From assembly GCA_950097015.1 (NCBI GenBank), contig CATNEN010000007.1, forward strand, positions 2,232,001 to 2,296,000: a stretch of DNA of 64,000 nt, given 5' to 3'. Each line of letters begins with the position of its first letter. Position 1 is the stretch's first letter. The stretch is from Macrostomum hystrix (lineage: Eukaryota > Platyhelminthes > Macrostomidae). The position numbers were made by a program, and so were the translations under genes. The notes below the pieces were generated by a model. The model did no database searches and was not told the origin of the DNA. It saw only the letters and a program-made list of their open reading frames with translations. Shown piece after piece: positions 1 to 9,361 of the stretch.

Positions 1-303
1 CGGACAATGCTCCGAAGTTCAAGTCAGAGAGAGTGTCGCAGTGGCTGAGCAGCGTCGGGTGCCAGGAGGTACACACCCCGCCTTATCATCCGCAGTCTAA
101 TGGACAAGCTGAGCGGCTTGTGAGAAGTCTGAAAGGCGGGTTGAAGACGTGGACCAAGGTGGTGCCATTCGACCAATTTCTGCAGAAGCTGCTCCTGACT
201 ATCCGCACCAGCAGGCCAAGCGGGAACCGCTCGGACTCTCCGGACCAGCTCATGTGGGGCCGCCGCCTACGCCATCCGCTGACCATGACCGAGCAGGTGG
301 GCG

Positions 304-315
304 ACTCCATCTGGC
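304..315. repeat. Target-site duplication, left copy
   Basis: ACTCCATCTGGC, identical to 1323-1334 on the far side of the non-LTR insert. Deleting the insert plus one copy rejoins the gypsy reading frame. Confidence 0.85.
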
Positions 316-1322
316 CCGGACAGGCCACTGGGGCCAGGTTTCGCAGGTGGAGCGGCGCGAGGAGCCCCCGGAGGTCCGACGCGCGAGGGCCTTAGATCTG
401 CTGGACTCCCTTCGCCGGAGCGACCCGCCGTACCTCGAAGTCTGGACAGACGGGGCGGCGGAAGAAGGCTTCAGAAATGGCGGTGGAGGCTACATCATCC
501 GGCGTAATGCTATCGGCCCCGACGTCAAGGGCAGTATCCCGACCGGACGGTGGACCAGTTCGACCACTTCAGAAGCGGCCGCGGCGGCGGCGGGGCTCGA
601 GGCAGCCCTCGGTCTCCTTCGGGGGAAGCCGAGCTCGGCGATCTGGCTGCTGTTCGACTCACGAGCCCTGTTCCAGCGGCTGCAGTCCTCGACCAAGTGC
701 CTGCAAGACCACGCCACCGCGCAAGCCGCGATCCTGCTCCAACAGCTGGCCAGCGAGCACAGGCCAACGGTCATCTGGATCCCAGGGCATGCAGGCCTTG
801 CGCTTAACGAGGCCGCCGATGAGCTGGCCCGGAGAGGGTCCGCCATGCAGCAAGACCCCCAGCCTGTCCCCGTGTCGGCCGCCAGGGCCGCCCTCCGTCG
901 CCAGGGACGAGCGGCCGAATTGGCTGAGTATAATCAGCTGGTTCCGGCGGACCACCCCCACAGGCTCTGCGGCGGAGCGCAGTTCATCCACCGGCCAGGC
1001 TGGCCGCGGACGGCCGAGGTGGCGCTGTACCAGCTTCGGGCCAACCGGGCGCCCTTCCTGCAGGCCACCCGGCATCGTTGGGGCCGCGACCCAACCGCTG
1101 CCTGCCCGCACTGCAATGCCCCCGAAGAAGACACCCGGCATTTCCTGTTAGACTGCCCCAGGTGGGCGGAGGAGCGCCGGCTTCACATCCCAGAGGCTAT
1201 CAACGGCTCTATGTCCCCACTGCAGAACGACCCAGAAGGGGTGCGGGCCTTCGTCGAGGCGTCGGGCGCGCTGGCGCGCCCCCCGTATGCCTAGCGAGGG
1301 ATCTGAACCAACACACACACAC
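316..1322 (+). mobile_element. 5'-truncated non-LTR retrotransposon inserted in gypsy pol
   Basis: About 1.0 kb of the 3' end of a non-LTR (LINE) element. The open frame to the stop at 1292-1294 encodes an RNase H domain: VWTDGAA (first Asp), SEAAAAAAGLEA (Glu), LFDSRALF (Asp) and WIPGHAG....EAADELA (final Asp). A C-terminal zinc-knuckle-like CPHC...RHFLLDCPRW follows. This RNase H plus CCHC-type ending is typical of the I/R1/LOA-like clades. It ends in an (AC) tail at 1311-1324. A perfect 12-bp direct repeat, ACTCCATCTGGC, flanks it (304-315 and 1323-1334), as expected for target-primed insertion. No start codon or RT is present, so the copy is inactive. The family differs from the element at 41.5 kb. 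Confidence 0.85.
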
Positions 1323-1334
1323 ACTCCATCTGGC
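1323..1334. repeat. Target-site duplication, right copy
   Basis: Second copy of ACTCCATCTGGC, directly after the (AC)n tail of the non-LTR insert. Confidence 0.85.
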
Positions 1335-1690
1335 TGCGGACTCGAACCGGCACCGCTCCGATTCCGGCCAAGTTTGTCGACCAACACGGTCAGAATACCG
1401 CGCTGGTGGCTGCAGCCGACCTGCTGGACGGCCCACGGATGCGGATGGCCCACGCGAACCAGTGGAGCAGCCGGCCGGAGACCGACGCTGAGCTGAGACC
1501 GACCGAGGCGGCTGGACCTGAGGACCAAGGCGGCCGGGCCGTCACTGGTGCCAGCGCTGGCGCCGACCGGCAGCAGCCGGGACCTGGTGCTTCTGCAAAC
1601 AGCTCCGTGCAGAGTCCAGGTGTCCCCACTGAAGAGCGAAATGATTCTTATGATTTGCGTCCTCGTAAACCTGTGTGTTATAAAGTTTAG

Positions 1691-1869
1691 TAACGGCCTT
1701 TTTGTGAGTTGGCGACTTCCTGCTGCTTTGACTCTTGATTGTGTATTGTAATTGCTAAATGAAATTATTTGCTTGTTATTATTGTCTTCTGTTTGAGGGG
1801 AGCAGTTAGCAAGTATTATCTATAATTATCCAAATATCAAGCCAAGTAGAAAGTTGTGGTTTTTTTCAT
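1691..1869 (+). other. Gypsy 3' untranslated part, polypurine tract and possible start of 3' LTR
   Basis: After the gypsy stop codon the sequence turns AT-rich. A purine run TGAGGGGAGCAG at about 1794-1805 looks like a polypurine tract, so a 3' LTR would begin near 1806. The putative LTR cannot be confirmed, because its partner lies outside the window and an inverted-repeat element interrupts it from about 1870. Confidence 0.35.
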
Positions 1870-2551
1870 GGCAGAGCTTATTCCCACGGTCCCGTGCCGA
1901 TAATTTCAATTTTATCCATACGGACCCGTGCCGATAATTTTCTGCTTATCCACACGGCAGCTTGTATGAATAGGTCTACAACTCTTTATATAAATATGAC
2001 GAGCCGTTAATTTCTGAAATTTTATCCACACGGTTCTGTTCTTTGAAACGAGGACCTTTCGGGTTTGAACGTTTTGTTGAACCCTCGAGCCAATAGATCG
2101 ACAAAGTTAATTGACAGTGCGTTACGACAGTGTTCTACATTTCGACCTACACATTCATTAACCGACATTAATGTCATCCTTTTTAATTATTGTAATAACA
2201 AATTACTAAATCTTTTGTCATCGTTACGTGTTTTCATTCGAATTGTATTGACTTAAAAAGTAAAAAGTCTATCAAAGAAAATCATACAAGTCAACCAGCA
2301 GAATTCTAGTCAGTACCAAACTCGTCACACAAATTATACATCGTTGTTTTTCTTTTACACTATGCATTGATAGTGTACACTATACACTATACTCTGAAGC
2401 AAAAGCCTTATGCTCAGAGAAGAATAGGCAGGGACTTGAAAGTAGACCTATTCATACAAGCTGCTGTGGGGATAAGCAGAAAATTATCGGCACGGATCCG
2501 TGTGGATAAAAGTGAAATTATCGGCACGGGACCGTGGGAATAAGCACTTTC
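1870..2551. mobile_element. Non-autonomous inverted-repeat element (MITE-like), copy 1
   Basis: A 682-bp element with no coding capacity and long terminal inverted repeats of about 100 bp. The left end reads GCTTATTCCCACGGTCCCGT and the right end is its reverse complement. Each arm holds two copies of a CCCGTGCCGATAATTT-like motif and ends near AGCTTGTATGAATAGGTCTAC. Possible 8-bp target duplication TTTTTCAT at 1862-1869 and 2552-2559, in a T-rich context. The outermost bases (CAGAG left, AAGTG on the other strand) resemble hAT ends, which also make 8-bp duplications; the family assignment is inference. A second copy lies at about 32396-33079 in the opposite orientation. Confidence 0.75.
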
Positions 2552-2559
2552 TTTTTCAT

Positions 2560-3397
2560 AGCGATTTAGCAGCTGTATTGAAAAATTCAAATTGATGTTA
2601 TATAGCTTCAATTAGCTTCTTAATAGCTATGCTCTAATTGCATTCATTTCACGGAAATGTTAACCACGTCAAGGACCATAGAAGCAAGATAGGAACTTTT
2701 CACTTGTTTCAGATTAAAATGTTGATAACATTATATTGGAAGAGCACCTGATCTAATGCTGTGCTTTTAATACATCTTGCAAAACATGTTGGATGTTGCC
2801 TAAACGAATTTTGGAAAGCTTCGTTCATGAATTATTGAAACACTTTTTTGTCTTATTTATCATTGAAGCACAATAAGACATAAAAATTTGCCTATGTGCT
2901 TATAGCTTTCCCTACAGAATTTTTACGAAAAAATTCTACGTAGTTCTTTTAAAACACTTTTACTTGATTAGAAAGTGACTGTAAAATTTAGTTAATCACA
3001 GTTAGATCGCGCATTGACTAGCTATAAATTGTCCTTCATGACGAGTAAATCAAAATGAAAAGAAAATGCGGATCAATTTTTCATGTAAGAAGTTTTCTAA
3101 AATTCTTTGAAGTAACATGTTTTGCAAGATATATTAAAAGAACAGCCTTGTACCTGCTTCCAACAAAAAGTAAGGCCTGATCAAGATTCGAATTAAAAAA
3201 ATATAATAATCTGTGAAAAATCTGACTTAATAAAATTTCCAAGAAACGAAATGTCCCATCATTTTTCTTTTAGTTGTCCTTAAACTGAATATTAGCAATG
3301 TACTAGCAAGTTTTGCCCCCCTTCGGGGAGCAGAAATACTTTTAATTCGTCTAGTATATACTTTTTAGCAGCTGAATTTACAGCTTTTTATAGCTAC
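2560..3397. other. AT-rich spacer, no gene seen
   Basis: About 840 bp of AT-rich sequence with only short chance open frames. A small GC hairpin-like stretch, CCCCCTTCGGGGAGCAG, sits near 3317-3333. Nothing else could be supported. Confidence 0.5.
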
Positions 3398-3826
3398 AAT
3401 GAACCCCCAGTTGACAATGATCCCCCAGTTGATGATGATCCCCTAGTTGATGATGATCCCCTAGTTGACAATTATCCCCCAGTTGACAATGAACCCCCAG
3501 TTGACAATGAACCCCCAGTTAACAAAGATCCCCCAGTTGACAATGATCCCCCAGTTGACAATGATCCCCCAGTTGACAATGATCCCACAGTTGACAATGA
3601 TCCCCCAGTTGACAAAGATCCCCAGTTCACAATGATCCCCCATGCAGTTGACAATAATCCCCCAGTTGACAATGATCCCCCAGTTGACAATGATCCCCAA
3701 GTTGACAATGATCCCCCAGTTGACAATGATCCCCCAGTTGACAATGATCCCCCAGTTGACAATTATCCCCCAGTTTACCATGATCCCCCAGTTGACGATT
3801 ATCCCCCAGTTGACCATTACCCCCTA
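3398..3826. repeat. 18-bp minisatellite, left arm
   Basis: Tandem array of an 18-bp unit, GATCCCCCAGTTGACAAT, about 24 copies with point variants (AACCCCCAGTT, CCCCTAGTTGATGATG). Because 18 is a multiple of 3, long stop-free frames appear on both strands; these are not genes. The array is cut at 3826 by the DIRS-like element and resumes at 7212. Confidence 0.95.
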
Positions 3827-3921
3827 TTAGTGACCAGCCAGACACAAAGAGACACAACGGGACAATTGGCGAGCAAGGCGAGCAACGCGCGGGAGGCGCA
3901 CAGCGAAAAAGCGACCTCCAA
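3827..3921 (-). repeat. Split direct repeat B2 (element 3' end)
   Basis: 95 bp identical to 4193-4287. Its outer edge abuts the minisatellite at 3826/3827. Confidence 0.92.
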
Positions 3922-4013
3922 GCTTTGTATTTTTTTTTAACGGGTTACAAAGAATTGAAAAAGGTAATATTTGTATTCGAGTTAAAAGCAGAAATTGAAT
4001 TAAAAAAAACTCA

Positions 4014-4192
4014 AGCGGAGAGCTGCGCGCAAATTGAATCCGAAAACGTGGTGAGAGGCTCACCTAAAAAGGCTAGCAGGCGGCGGGGGTGGGGGACGGC
4101 CCCACCCCACACAGATGCACAGAGACAGCAAGGGGGCGGGCTGATCACTAAAGCCGGTTTGCACAGGCGCACCACCCATGCAAACCAAAGCA
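4014..4192 (-). repeat. Split direct repeat A2
   Basis: 179 bp identical to 7033-7211. The B1-A2 junction at 4192/4193 matches what joining the outer ends of the element would create. Confidence 0.92.
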
Positions 4193-4287
4193 TTAGTGAC
4201 CAGCCAGACACAAAGAGACACAACGGGACAATTGGCGAGCAAGGCGAGCAACGCGCGGGAGGCGCACAGCGAAAAAGCGACCTCCAA
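4193..4287 (-). repeat. Split direct repeat B1
   Basis: 95 bp identical to 3827-3921. It lies directly against repeat A2, as in PAT/Ngaro-type elements. Confidence 0.92.
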
Positions 4288-4328
4288 ACCCCAAAGCGAG
4301 CAAGCGAACAAAAGCAGAAGGCTGGGAG

Positions 4329-5174
4329 CTAAAACAAAGCAGAGACACCGCGGGCAAAAGTCACAGCAGCCTCCGCTGTCTGGTGAAACCGGGGGAGATA
4401 ACGCTGCACAGCTTCACTTCTCCAGTCACCAATGCGCATGATATCAGCCACTGGGAGGCCCAGCACAGACGCCCAGGTAGCTCCTCCTCGTCGCAGGCTG
4501 TGCGCGGAGTAAGATTCTGGTCGAACGCCGACTGCGGCAAACTTGTCACGGAGGAAGCAGTCCAGGTGCCTCCCAGTCAGCAGGCGCAAGCCGCCACTTC
4601 CGTCGGCGTAGGACCAGAGTGGTGACTCTGCTGACTTCAATTCGTTGGCGCGGATGTGTCGCTCGACTGCGCTAACCGGGCACAGGGCACGCTGCCGCGC
4701 CAATCTCGGCAGCAGTACCAGGTGGCTGCGCTCCTTGAACTGGATGGTCTTGCCGAACTCGCAGCGCAACACCAGACCCTTCGGATGCTGAAGCAGGTCG
4801 GCGCGCCGGGAAAGGGCCGGGCCCTTGCCAGTTCGTGGCAGAAAGCTGGACTTTCGCAGCATTCCCCACCAGCAGCAGATGGTCACAGCCCAGCAGGCCA
4901 GCTGCAGCCTGTCGGTCTCGTCAACTAGTCGTCGCATCTCCGTCAGCATTGTAGGCGACACAGGCCGCTTTCGGTTCACGCGCAGTCCGAGGACTCGTTT
5001 AGCGCCGCGAAGGAGAAGAACCGCTGAAGCGTGCTTAGTCAGGTCCGGCGACGAGTTAATTCGGAACCAGAGCGACAGAGAGCTGTAGACTGCCGAGATG
5101 CTGCTGTAGGCATGTAGCCGTGTGCCGATCAGACTGGCCAAATAGTTCAACAGGCTCGTGACGTTGCAGGACAC
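4329..5174 (-). CDS. Tyrosine recombinase of the DIRS-like element
   Basis: Phage-integrase-fold recombinase expected to insert the circular cDNA by strand exchange. Seen: GMLRKSSF (first catalytic Arg), AHSLRRGGATWA (His-x-x-Arg box) and GDWRSEAVQRYL (Trp/Tyr region with the nucleophilic Tyr in QRYL). The codon at 5172-5174 is GTG. The same frame is open upstream past 5290 and reads NRHVREWREF, an N-terminal DNA-binding-like region. The real protein is therefore longer than 281 residues and overlaps the end of the RT frame. A TTTTCAG near 5319 could be a splice acceptor. It appears intact. Confidence 0.88.
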   Translation of the reverse strand: MSCNVTSLLNYLASLIGTRLHAYSSISAVYSSLSLWFRINSSPDLTKHASAVLLLRGAKRVLGLRVNRKRPVSPTMLTEMRRLVDETDRLQLACWAVTICCWWGMLRKSSFLPRTGKGPALSRRADLLQHPKGLVLRCEFGKTIQFKERSHLVLLPRLARQRALCPVSAVERHIRANELKSAESPLWSYADGSGGLRLLTGRHLDCFLRDKFAAVGVRPESYSAHSLRRGGATWASVLGLPVADIMRIGDWRSEAVQRYLPRFHQTAEAAVTFARGVSALF

Positions 5175-5263
5175 TGGATCGCAGCCGGTTTGGCGGCAGA
5201 ACTCCCGCCACTCACGGACGTGTCTGTTGACTGCCTGCGCCGACCTCGGTGCGTACGCAGCGC

Positions 5264-6895
5264 TCAGCAGCGATGTGGCGCGGCTGCTAAGAGAGTCTGA
5301 CGCAGCTGGGCGGCCTGAAAATTAAGAAAGGAGGCGGTCGCCAAGCCAAAAGCATGCTGATACAGTGATTGTAGAATGCTTGGACATATAAAACCATACA
5401 AGCGGAGTAAAAAGTTTAAAAGCTGGCCTCGCTCATGCAACCGCGAGGCAGCGTCCGCAAAAATTTGAAAATCACCAGGCACATGAAACGCGCGAATGCT
5501 CATTCCAAAGCGCAAACACATCAGGGCCACCGTCTGCAGCAGCCGCTGCAACGCAGGACACTTTGAAACGCCTTTGTTGATGATGTGACAGGCCGTCTGG
5601 TTGTCGCAGTAGATGCTCACCTTGCAACCTTTGAGCACATCCCTCCACCTCATCACTGCCAGCAGAGGGACCAACGCTTCCTTGTAGTTGATCGGCAGGT
5701 TCGCGAAGGCTGATCCTGCATCCTTCTCCCAGTCCAGGTAGCACCAGTCAAACAGACCATCCTGGTCACGCAGCAGCGCCGCACCACCTCTGCCGCACGC
5801 ATCGGATTCCATCGCCACAACTCGATTGTAGCTCGGCCACAGCTGCACCCATCGGCACGCCTGCAACGCCACCTTCCACCAGTTCAGCTGACTGCGTAAC
5901 CCGGAGTCGACCAGCGTTCGCTGTCCACGCCGTAAGGTGTTGCACCGCTCAATCAGCTCACGCAAGAAGGTCCTTCCGCAACTGATGACCTGCGCTGCCC
6001 ACCCCAACTTGCCAATGACCTGTTGGAGGGCCCGCTGACTAATCCTCACCTTGGCTAACTCGGCACCAACCAGGTTGATCAACTTCCTCGCCTTCTCATC
6101 CGGCAGCTTCTTGATTCCTTCCACAGTGTCGAACTCAATTCCAAGGAATGACATCCGCTGCGCCGGCGGCTGACATTTGGCCGGGTTGACGGTGAATCCC
6201 AGCCGAGTCAGCAAGTAAATCAGATCGACGTAGAAGCGCTGGCAGTTCTCCTGCGTCCCGCAGTAGGCAAAGTCGTCCAGGTAAGACTCGGTGTTGATGA
6301 AGCCTCTGCGCACCATCATCAGATGAATCGCATTGCTCAGGCGCTGAAAGCACGTGACCGAGGCTGCCGCCCCGAACGGCAGGCGTGTATCGAACATGTA
6401 GGTGGGAGTGGCGCAGCCAGGAAACTTGAACTTGAGACCGGTGTTGATGAAGTCTTCTGGGTGCACTCCACATGCGCGGTATGCTTCACTCAGGTCAACT
6501 TTAGTCATATAGCAGCCTCTCGTTAACTTACTTGCGAAGTTTTCAGCGCTTGAAAACCGCAACTTCTCATTGCTCTCCCAGTGCGCGTTCACCGACAGAT
6601 TGTCCGGCCGACTGCAATCGTGAATTAGACGTACCCGGCCGTCATCCTTCGGCAAGGCTCCCAGCGCACTCACAATCCGAGGCCGCCACCCATCCGAGCA
6701 CCGACGGTAGCGGTCAAGGCGAATTTCCCTCAGAATTTGCGTTTGAACAGCTTCAGCGTAAACATTCACAGATTCATAGTTGCTGACCTCGACAGACTTC
6801 AGGTTTTCTCGCTGCACATTCGTAATCCGAAATCCCTCAGACACACCATTCAGGATAAATTGCTTTCTGTCCAGCGGCAGATCGATCGACTCCAA
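5264..6895 (-). CDS. Reverse transcriptase / RNase H of the DIRS-like element
   Basis: A 543-codon frame for the polymerase that copies element RNA into DNA. Domains in order: an N-terminal RT lead-in (FILNGVSEGFRI, residues 13-24), the RT core with KVDLSEAYRACGVHPED (near residue 133), PFGAAASVTCFQRL, the catalytic box YLDDFAYCGT (near 206-215) and FLGIEFDT. The RNase H domain follows, with MESDACGRGG, a middle acidic site in INYKEALVPLLAV, and YCDNQTACHIIN. The frame stays open upstream of the TTG at 6893-6895 to about 6970, so the true start may be there or in a spliced leader. Its end overlaps the recombinase frame by a few tens of bases in another frame. No disabling lesion is visible. 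Confidence 0.9.
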   Translation of the reverse strand: MESIDLPLDRKQFILNGVSEGFRITNVQRENLKSVEVSNYESVNVYAEAVQTQILREIRLDRYRRCSDGWRPRIVSALGALPKDDGRVRLIHDCSRPDNLSVNAHWESNEKLRFSSAENFASKLTRGCYMTKVDLSEAYRACGVHPEDFINTGLKFKFPGCATPTYMFDTRLPFGAAASVTCFQRLSNAIHLMMVRRGFINTESYLDDFAYCGTQENCQRFYVDLIYLLTRLGFTVNPAKCQPPAQRMSFLGIEFDTVEGIKKLPDEKARKLINLVGAELAKVRISQRALQQVIGKLGWAAQVISCGRTFLRELIERCNTLRRGQRTLVDSGLRSQLNWWKVALQACRWVQLWPSYNRVVAMESDACGRGGAALLRDQDGLFDWCYLDWEKDAGSAFANLPINYKEALVPLLAVMRWRDVLKGCKVSIYCDNQTACHIINKGVSKCPALQRLLQTVALMCLRFGMSIRAFHVPGDFQIFADAASRLHERGQLLNFLLRLYGFICPSILQSLYQHAFGLATASFLNFQAAQLRQTLLAAAPHRC

Positions 6896-7032
6896 CTCTT
6901 CCGTCCATGCCTCCAGCTTCAGGTCAGTTGATAAAACAGAGGAAGTTAAAACCGGATCGACGCGCAGTCAGTGCAGAGGCCTGCTCACCTCAGCACCGTC
7001 ATCCCTGTGCGCCATCGCCGCTGAGTGCGGAG

Positions 7033-7211
7033 AGCGGAGAGCTGCGCGCAAATTGAATCCGAAAACGTGGTGAGAGGCTCACCTAAAAAGGCTAGCAGGC
7101 GGCGGGGGTGGGGGACGGCCCCACCCCACACAGATGCACAGAGACAGCAAGGGGGCGGGCTGATCACTAAAGCCGGTTTGCACAGGCGCACCACCCATGC
7201 AAACCAAAGCA
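7033..7211 (-). repeat. Split direct repeat A1
   Basis: 179 bp identical to 4014-4192. It forms the 5' end of the element on the minus strand and abuts minisatellite at 7212. Confidence 0.92.
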
Positions 7212-7372
7212 GTTGACAATGATCCCCCAGTTGACAATGATCCCCCAGTTGACAATGATCCCCCAGTTGACAATTATCCCCCAGTTTACCATGATCCCCC
7301 AGTTGACGATTATCCCCCAGTTCACCATGATCCCCATTTTGATGATGACTCCCCAGTTGACGTTGATTTTTC
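7212..7372. repeat. 18-bp minisatellite, right arm
   Basis: Continuation of the GATCCCCCAGTTGACAAT array beyond the DIRS-like insertion, about nine increasingly divergent units. Confidence 0.93.
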
Positions 7373-8945
7373 AAACGCTGGGTTAGCCAAGATTCAAACT
7401 CAGGTTTCGCCATGTTTTAAACCCTGGTGGGCTATGATTCAAACTCTCGTTTTGCCATGATTCAGACTCTGGTTGGCTATGATTCAAACTCTGGTTTAGC
7501 CAAGATTCAAACTCTGGTTGGCTATGATTCAAACTCTGGTTTAGCCATGATTCAAACTCTGGTTTAGCCATGATTCAAACTCTGGTTTAGCCATGATTCA
7601 AACGCTGGGTTAGCCCTGATTGAAACTCGGTTTTTGCCATGATTCAAACTCTGGTTTAGCCATGATTCAAACGCTGGGTTAGCCATGATTGAAACTCTGG
7701 TTTAGCCAAGATTCAAACTCTGGTTGGCTATGATTCAAACTCTGGTTTAGCCATGATTCAAACTCTGGTTTAGCCATGATTCAGACTCTGGTTAAGCCAT
7801 GATTCAAACTCTGGTGTAGCCATTATTCAAACTCTGGTTTAGCCATGATTCAAACTCTAGTTTAGCCATGCTGATGATGATGGTTTAGCCATGATTAAAA
7901 CTCTAGTTTAGCCATGCTGATGATGATGGTTTAGCCATGATTTAGTCTCTGATTTAGCCATGATTCAAACTCTGGTTTAGCCATGATTCAGACGCTGGTT
8001 TAGCCATGATTCAAACTCTGGTGTAGCCAATATTCAAACTCTGGTTTAGCCATGATTCAAACTCTGGTTTAGCCATGATTCAGACGCTGGTTTAGCCATG
8101 ATTCAGACGCTGGTTTAGCCATGATTGAAACTCTGGTTTTGCCATGATTCAGACTCTGGTTTAGCCATGATTCAAACTCTGGTTTAGCCATGGTTCAAAC
8201 TCTGGTTTAGCCATGATTCAGACTCTAGTTTAGCCATGATTCAGACTCTGGTTTAGCCATGATTCAGACTCTAGTTTAGCCATGATTCAGACTCTGGTTT
8301 AGCCATGATTCAGACTCTATTTTAGCCATGATTCAGACTCTGGTTTAGCCATGATTCAGACTCTAGTCTAGCCATGATTCAGACTCTAGTTTAGCCATGA
8401 TTCAGACTCTGGTTTAGCCATGATTCAGACTCTGGTTTAGCCATGATTCAGACTCTATTTTAGCCATGATTCAAACTCTGGTTAAGCCATGATTCAGACT
8501 CTAGTTTAGCCATGATTCAGACTCTAGTTTAGCCATGATTCAGACTCTGGTTTAGCCATGATTCAGACTCTAGTTTAGCCATGATTCAGACTCTAGTTTA
8601 GCCATGATTCAGACTCTGGTTTAGCCATGATTCAGACTCTATTTTAGCCATGATTCAGACTATGGTTTAGCCATGATTCAGACTCTATTTTAGCCATGAT
8701 TCAGACTATGGTTTAGCCATGATTCAGACTCCAGTTTTGCCATGATTCAGACTCTGGTTTAGCCATGATTCAGACTCTGGTTTAGCCATGATTCTGACTC
8801 TGGTTTAGCCATGATTCAGACTCTAGTTTAGCCATGATTCAAGATCTGGTTTAGCCATGATTCAAACTCTGGTTTAGCCATGATTCAAACTCTGGTTTAG
8901 CCATGATTCAAACTCTATTTTTGCAATGATTCAAACTCAGGTGTG
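7373..8945. repeat. 23-bp minisatellite, first array
   Basis: About 68 copies of a 23-bp unit GATTCAAACTCTGGTTTAGCCAT. A common variant has GATTCAGACTCTAG, and a few units carry insertions such as GCTGATGATGATGG. No coding signal is seen. Confidence 0.95.
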
Positions 8946-9039
8946 CTATGATTTATGATATTTTATTTACGAAATGAAAAAAATAAATTAAAATAGTCTT
9001 CAATCACTACTGGCTGAAAATTAGTCTAAAATGATTTGA

Positions 9040-9115
9040 CGCAGTGCAGAATCGAACCCTAGCCTAGCCTATAACCTATTCCTAGTGCCTACACATCGGC
9101 TATTCCGACTGTTTG
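9040..9115 (-). mobile_element. tRNA-derived SINE head (likely)
   Basis: On the minus strand GGGTTCGATTC (box B) follows TAGCCGATGTG (box-A-like) at pol III spacing. The sequence repeats at about 11640-11717 in the second segment. The tail of the SINE was not delimited. Confidence 0.45.
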
Positions 9116-9361
9116 TTAGTGGGTGCAAAAATCAGCCTTATAAAATGAATTCTCAAAGTTCTGGCTTTGTACAATGAAGTGAGAAAATAGAGTACACTCA
9201 GTCTCGCGGTTGGTTGTGTACATTTATTTCAAATTTGTCTCCAGAGTGCAGGCTTTAAATTCAATCAGCTAGGGGTTGTTGCGCAATTTGACGATGCAAT
9301 TCTAATTCAGTGGCAGTCAGTGAATGAAATTCTCAATAGGCCAAGATAGTTTGACCTTTGA

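Larger units (their letters stand above)
3..1690 (+). pseudogene. Ty3/gypsy pol 3' end (integrase), interrupted and cut by the window edge
   Basis: This is the C-terminal part of an LTR-retrotransposon polyprotein whose integrase joins element cDNA to the host chromosome. Seen: from base 3 the frame reads a DNAP motif (second catalytic Asp), HPQSNGQAER (catalytic Glu, typical gypsy integrase) and GRRLRHPL. The frame is open to 315. After an inserted non-LTR fragment (316-1322) the same protein resumes in frame 2 at 1335 with a polar C-terminal domain. It ends YDLRPRKPVCYKV at the stop 1688-1690, a tail common in gypsy Pol proteins. Removing the insert and one 12-bp duplication puts the two halves in one continuous frame. 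The RT and protease parts would lie upstream of the window. The copy is dead because of the insert. Confidence 0.85.
3827..7211 (-). mobile_element. DIRS-order (Ngaro/PAT-like) tyrosine-recombinase retrotransposon
   Basis: A 3,385-bp element read on the minus strand. It has split direct repeats in the order A1 (7211-7033), internal region, B1 (4287-4193), A2 (4192-4014), a 92-bp spacer, B2 (3921-3827). A copies are 179 bp and B copies 95 bp, each pair identical by eye. It carries an RT/RNase H frame and a tyrosine-recombinase frame. In this order such elements are thought to integrate from a circular DNA intermediate; the internal B1-A2 join equals the junction that circularising the ends would give. 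No target duplication is seen: the flanks CCCCCTA and GTTGAC rejoin into a normal unit of the 18-bp minisatellite. No gag frame fits between A1 and the RT frame. Identical repeats imply a recent insertion. Confidence 0.9.

Noticed and set aside
149..1294. A single 381-codon protein starting inside the integrase region and ending after RNase H
   Set aside because: The first ~55 codons are out of frame with the integrase, and the rest is a separate LINE insert bounded by a 12-bp target duplication.
3827..3921. Interpretation of the 3.8-7.2 kb element as an LTR retrotransposon
   Set aside because: Repeats are split and interleaved, not simple terminal repeats, the integrase is a tyrosine recombinase, and there is no target duplication.
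3461..3940. Repeat-protein genes (VNWGI or DPPVDN repeats) on either strand
   Set aside because: They are translations of the 18-bp minisatellite; all frames stay open because the unit length is a multiple of three.
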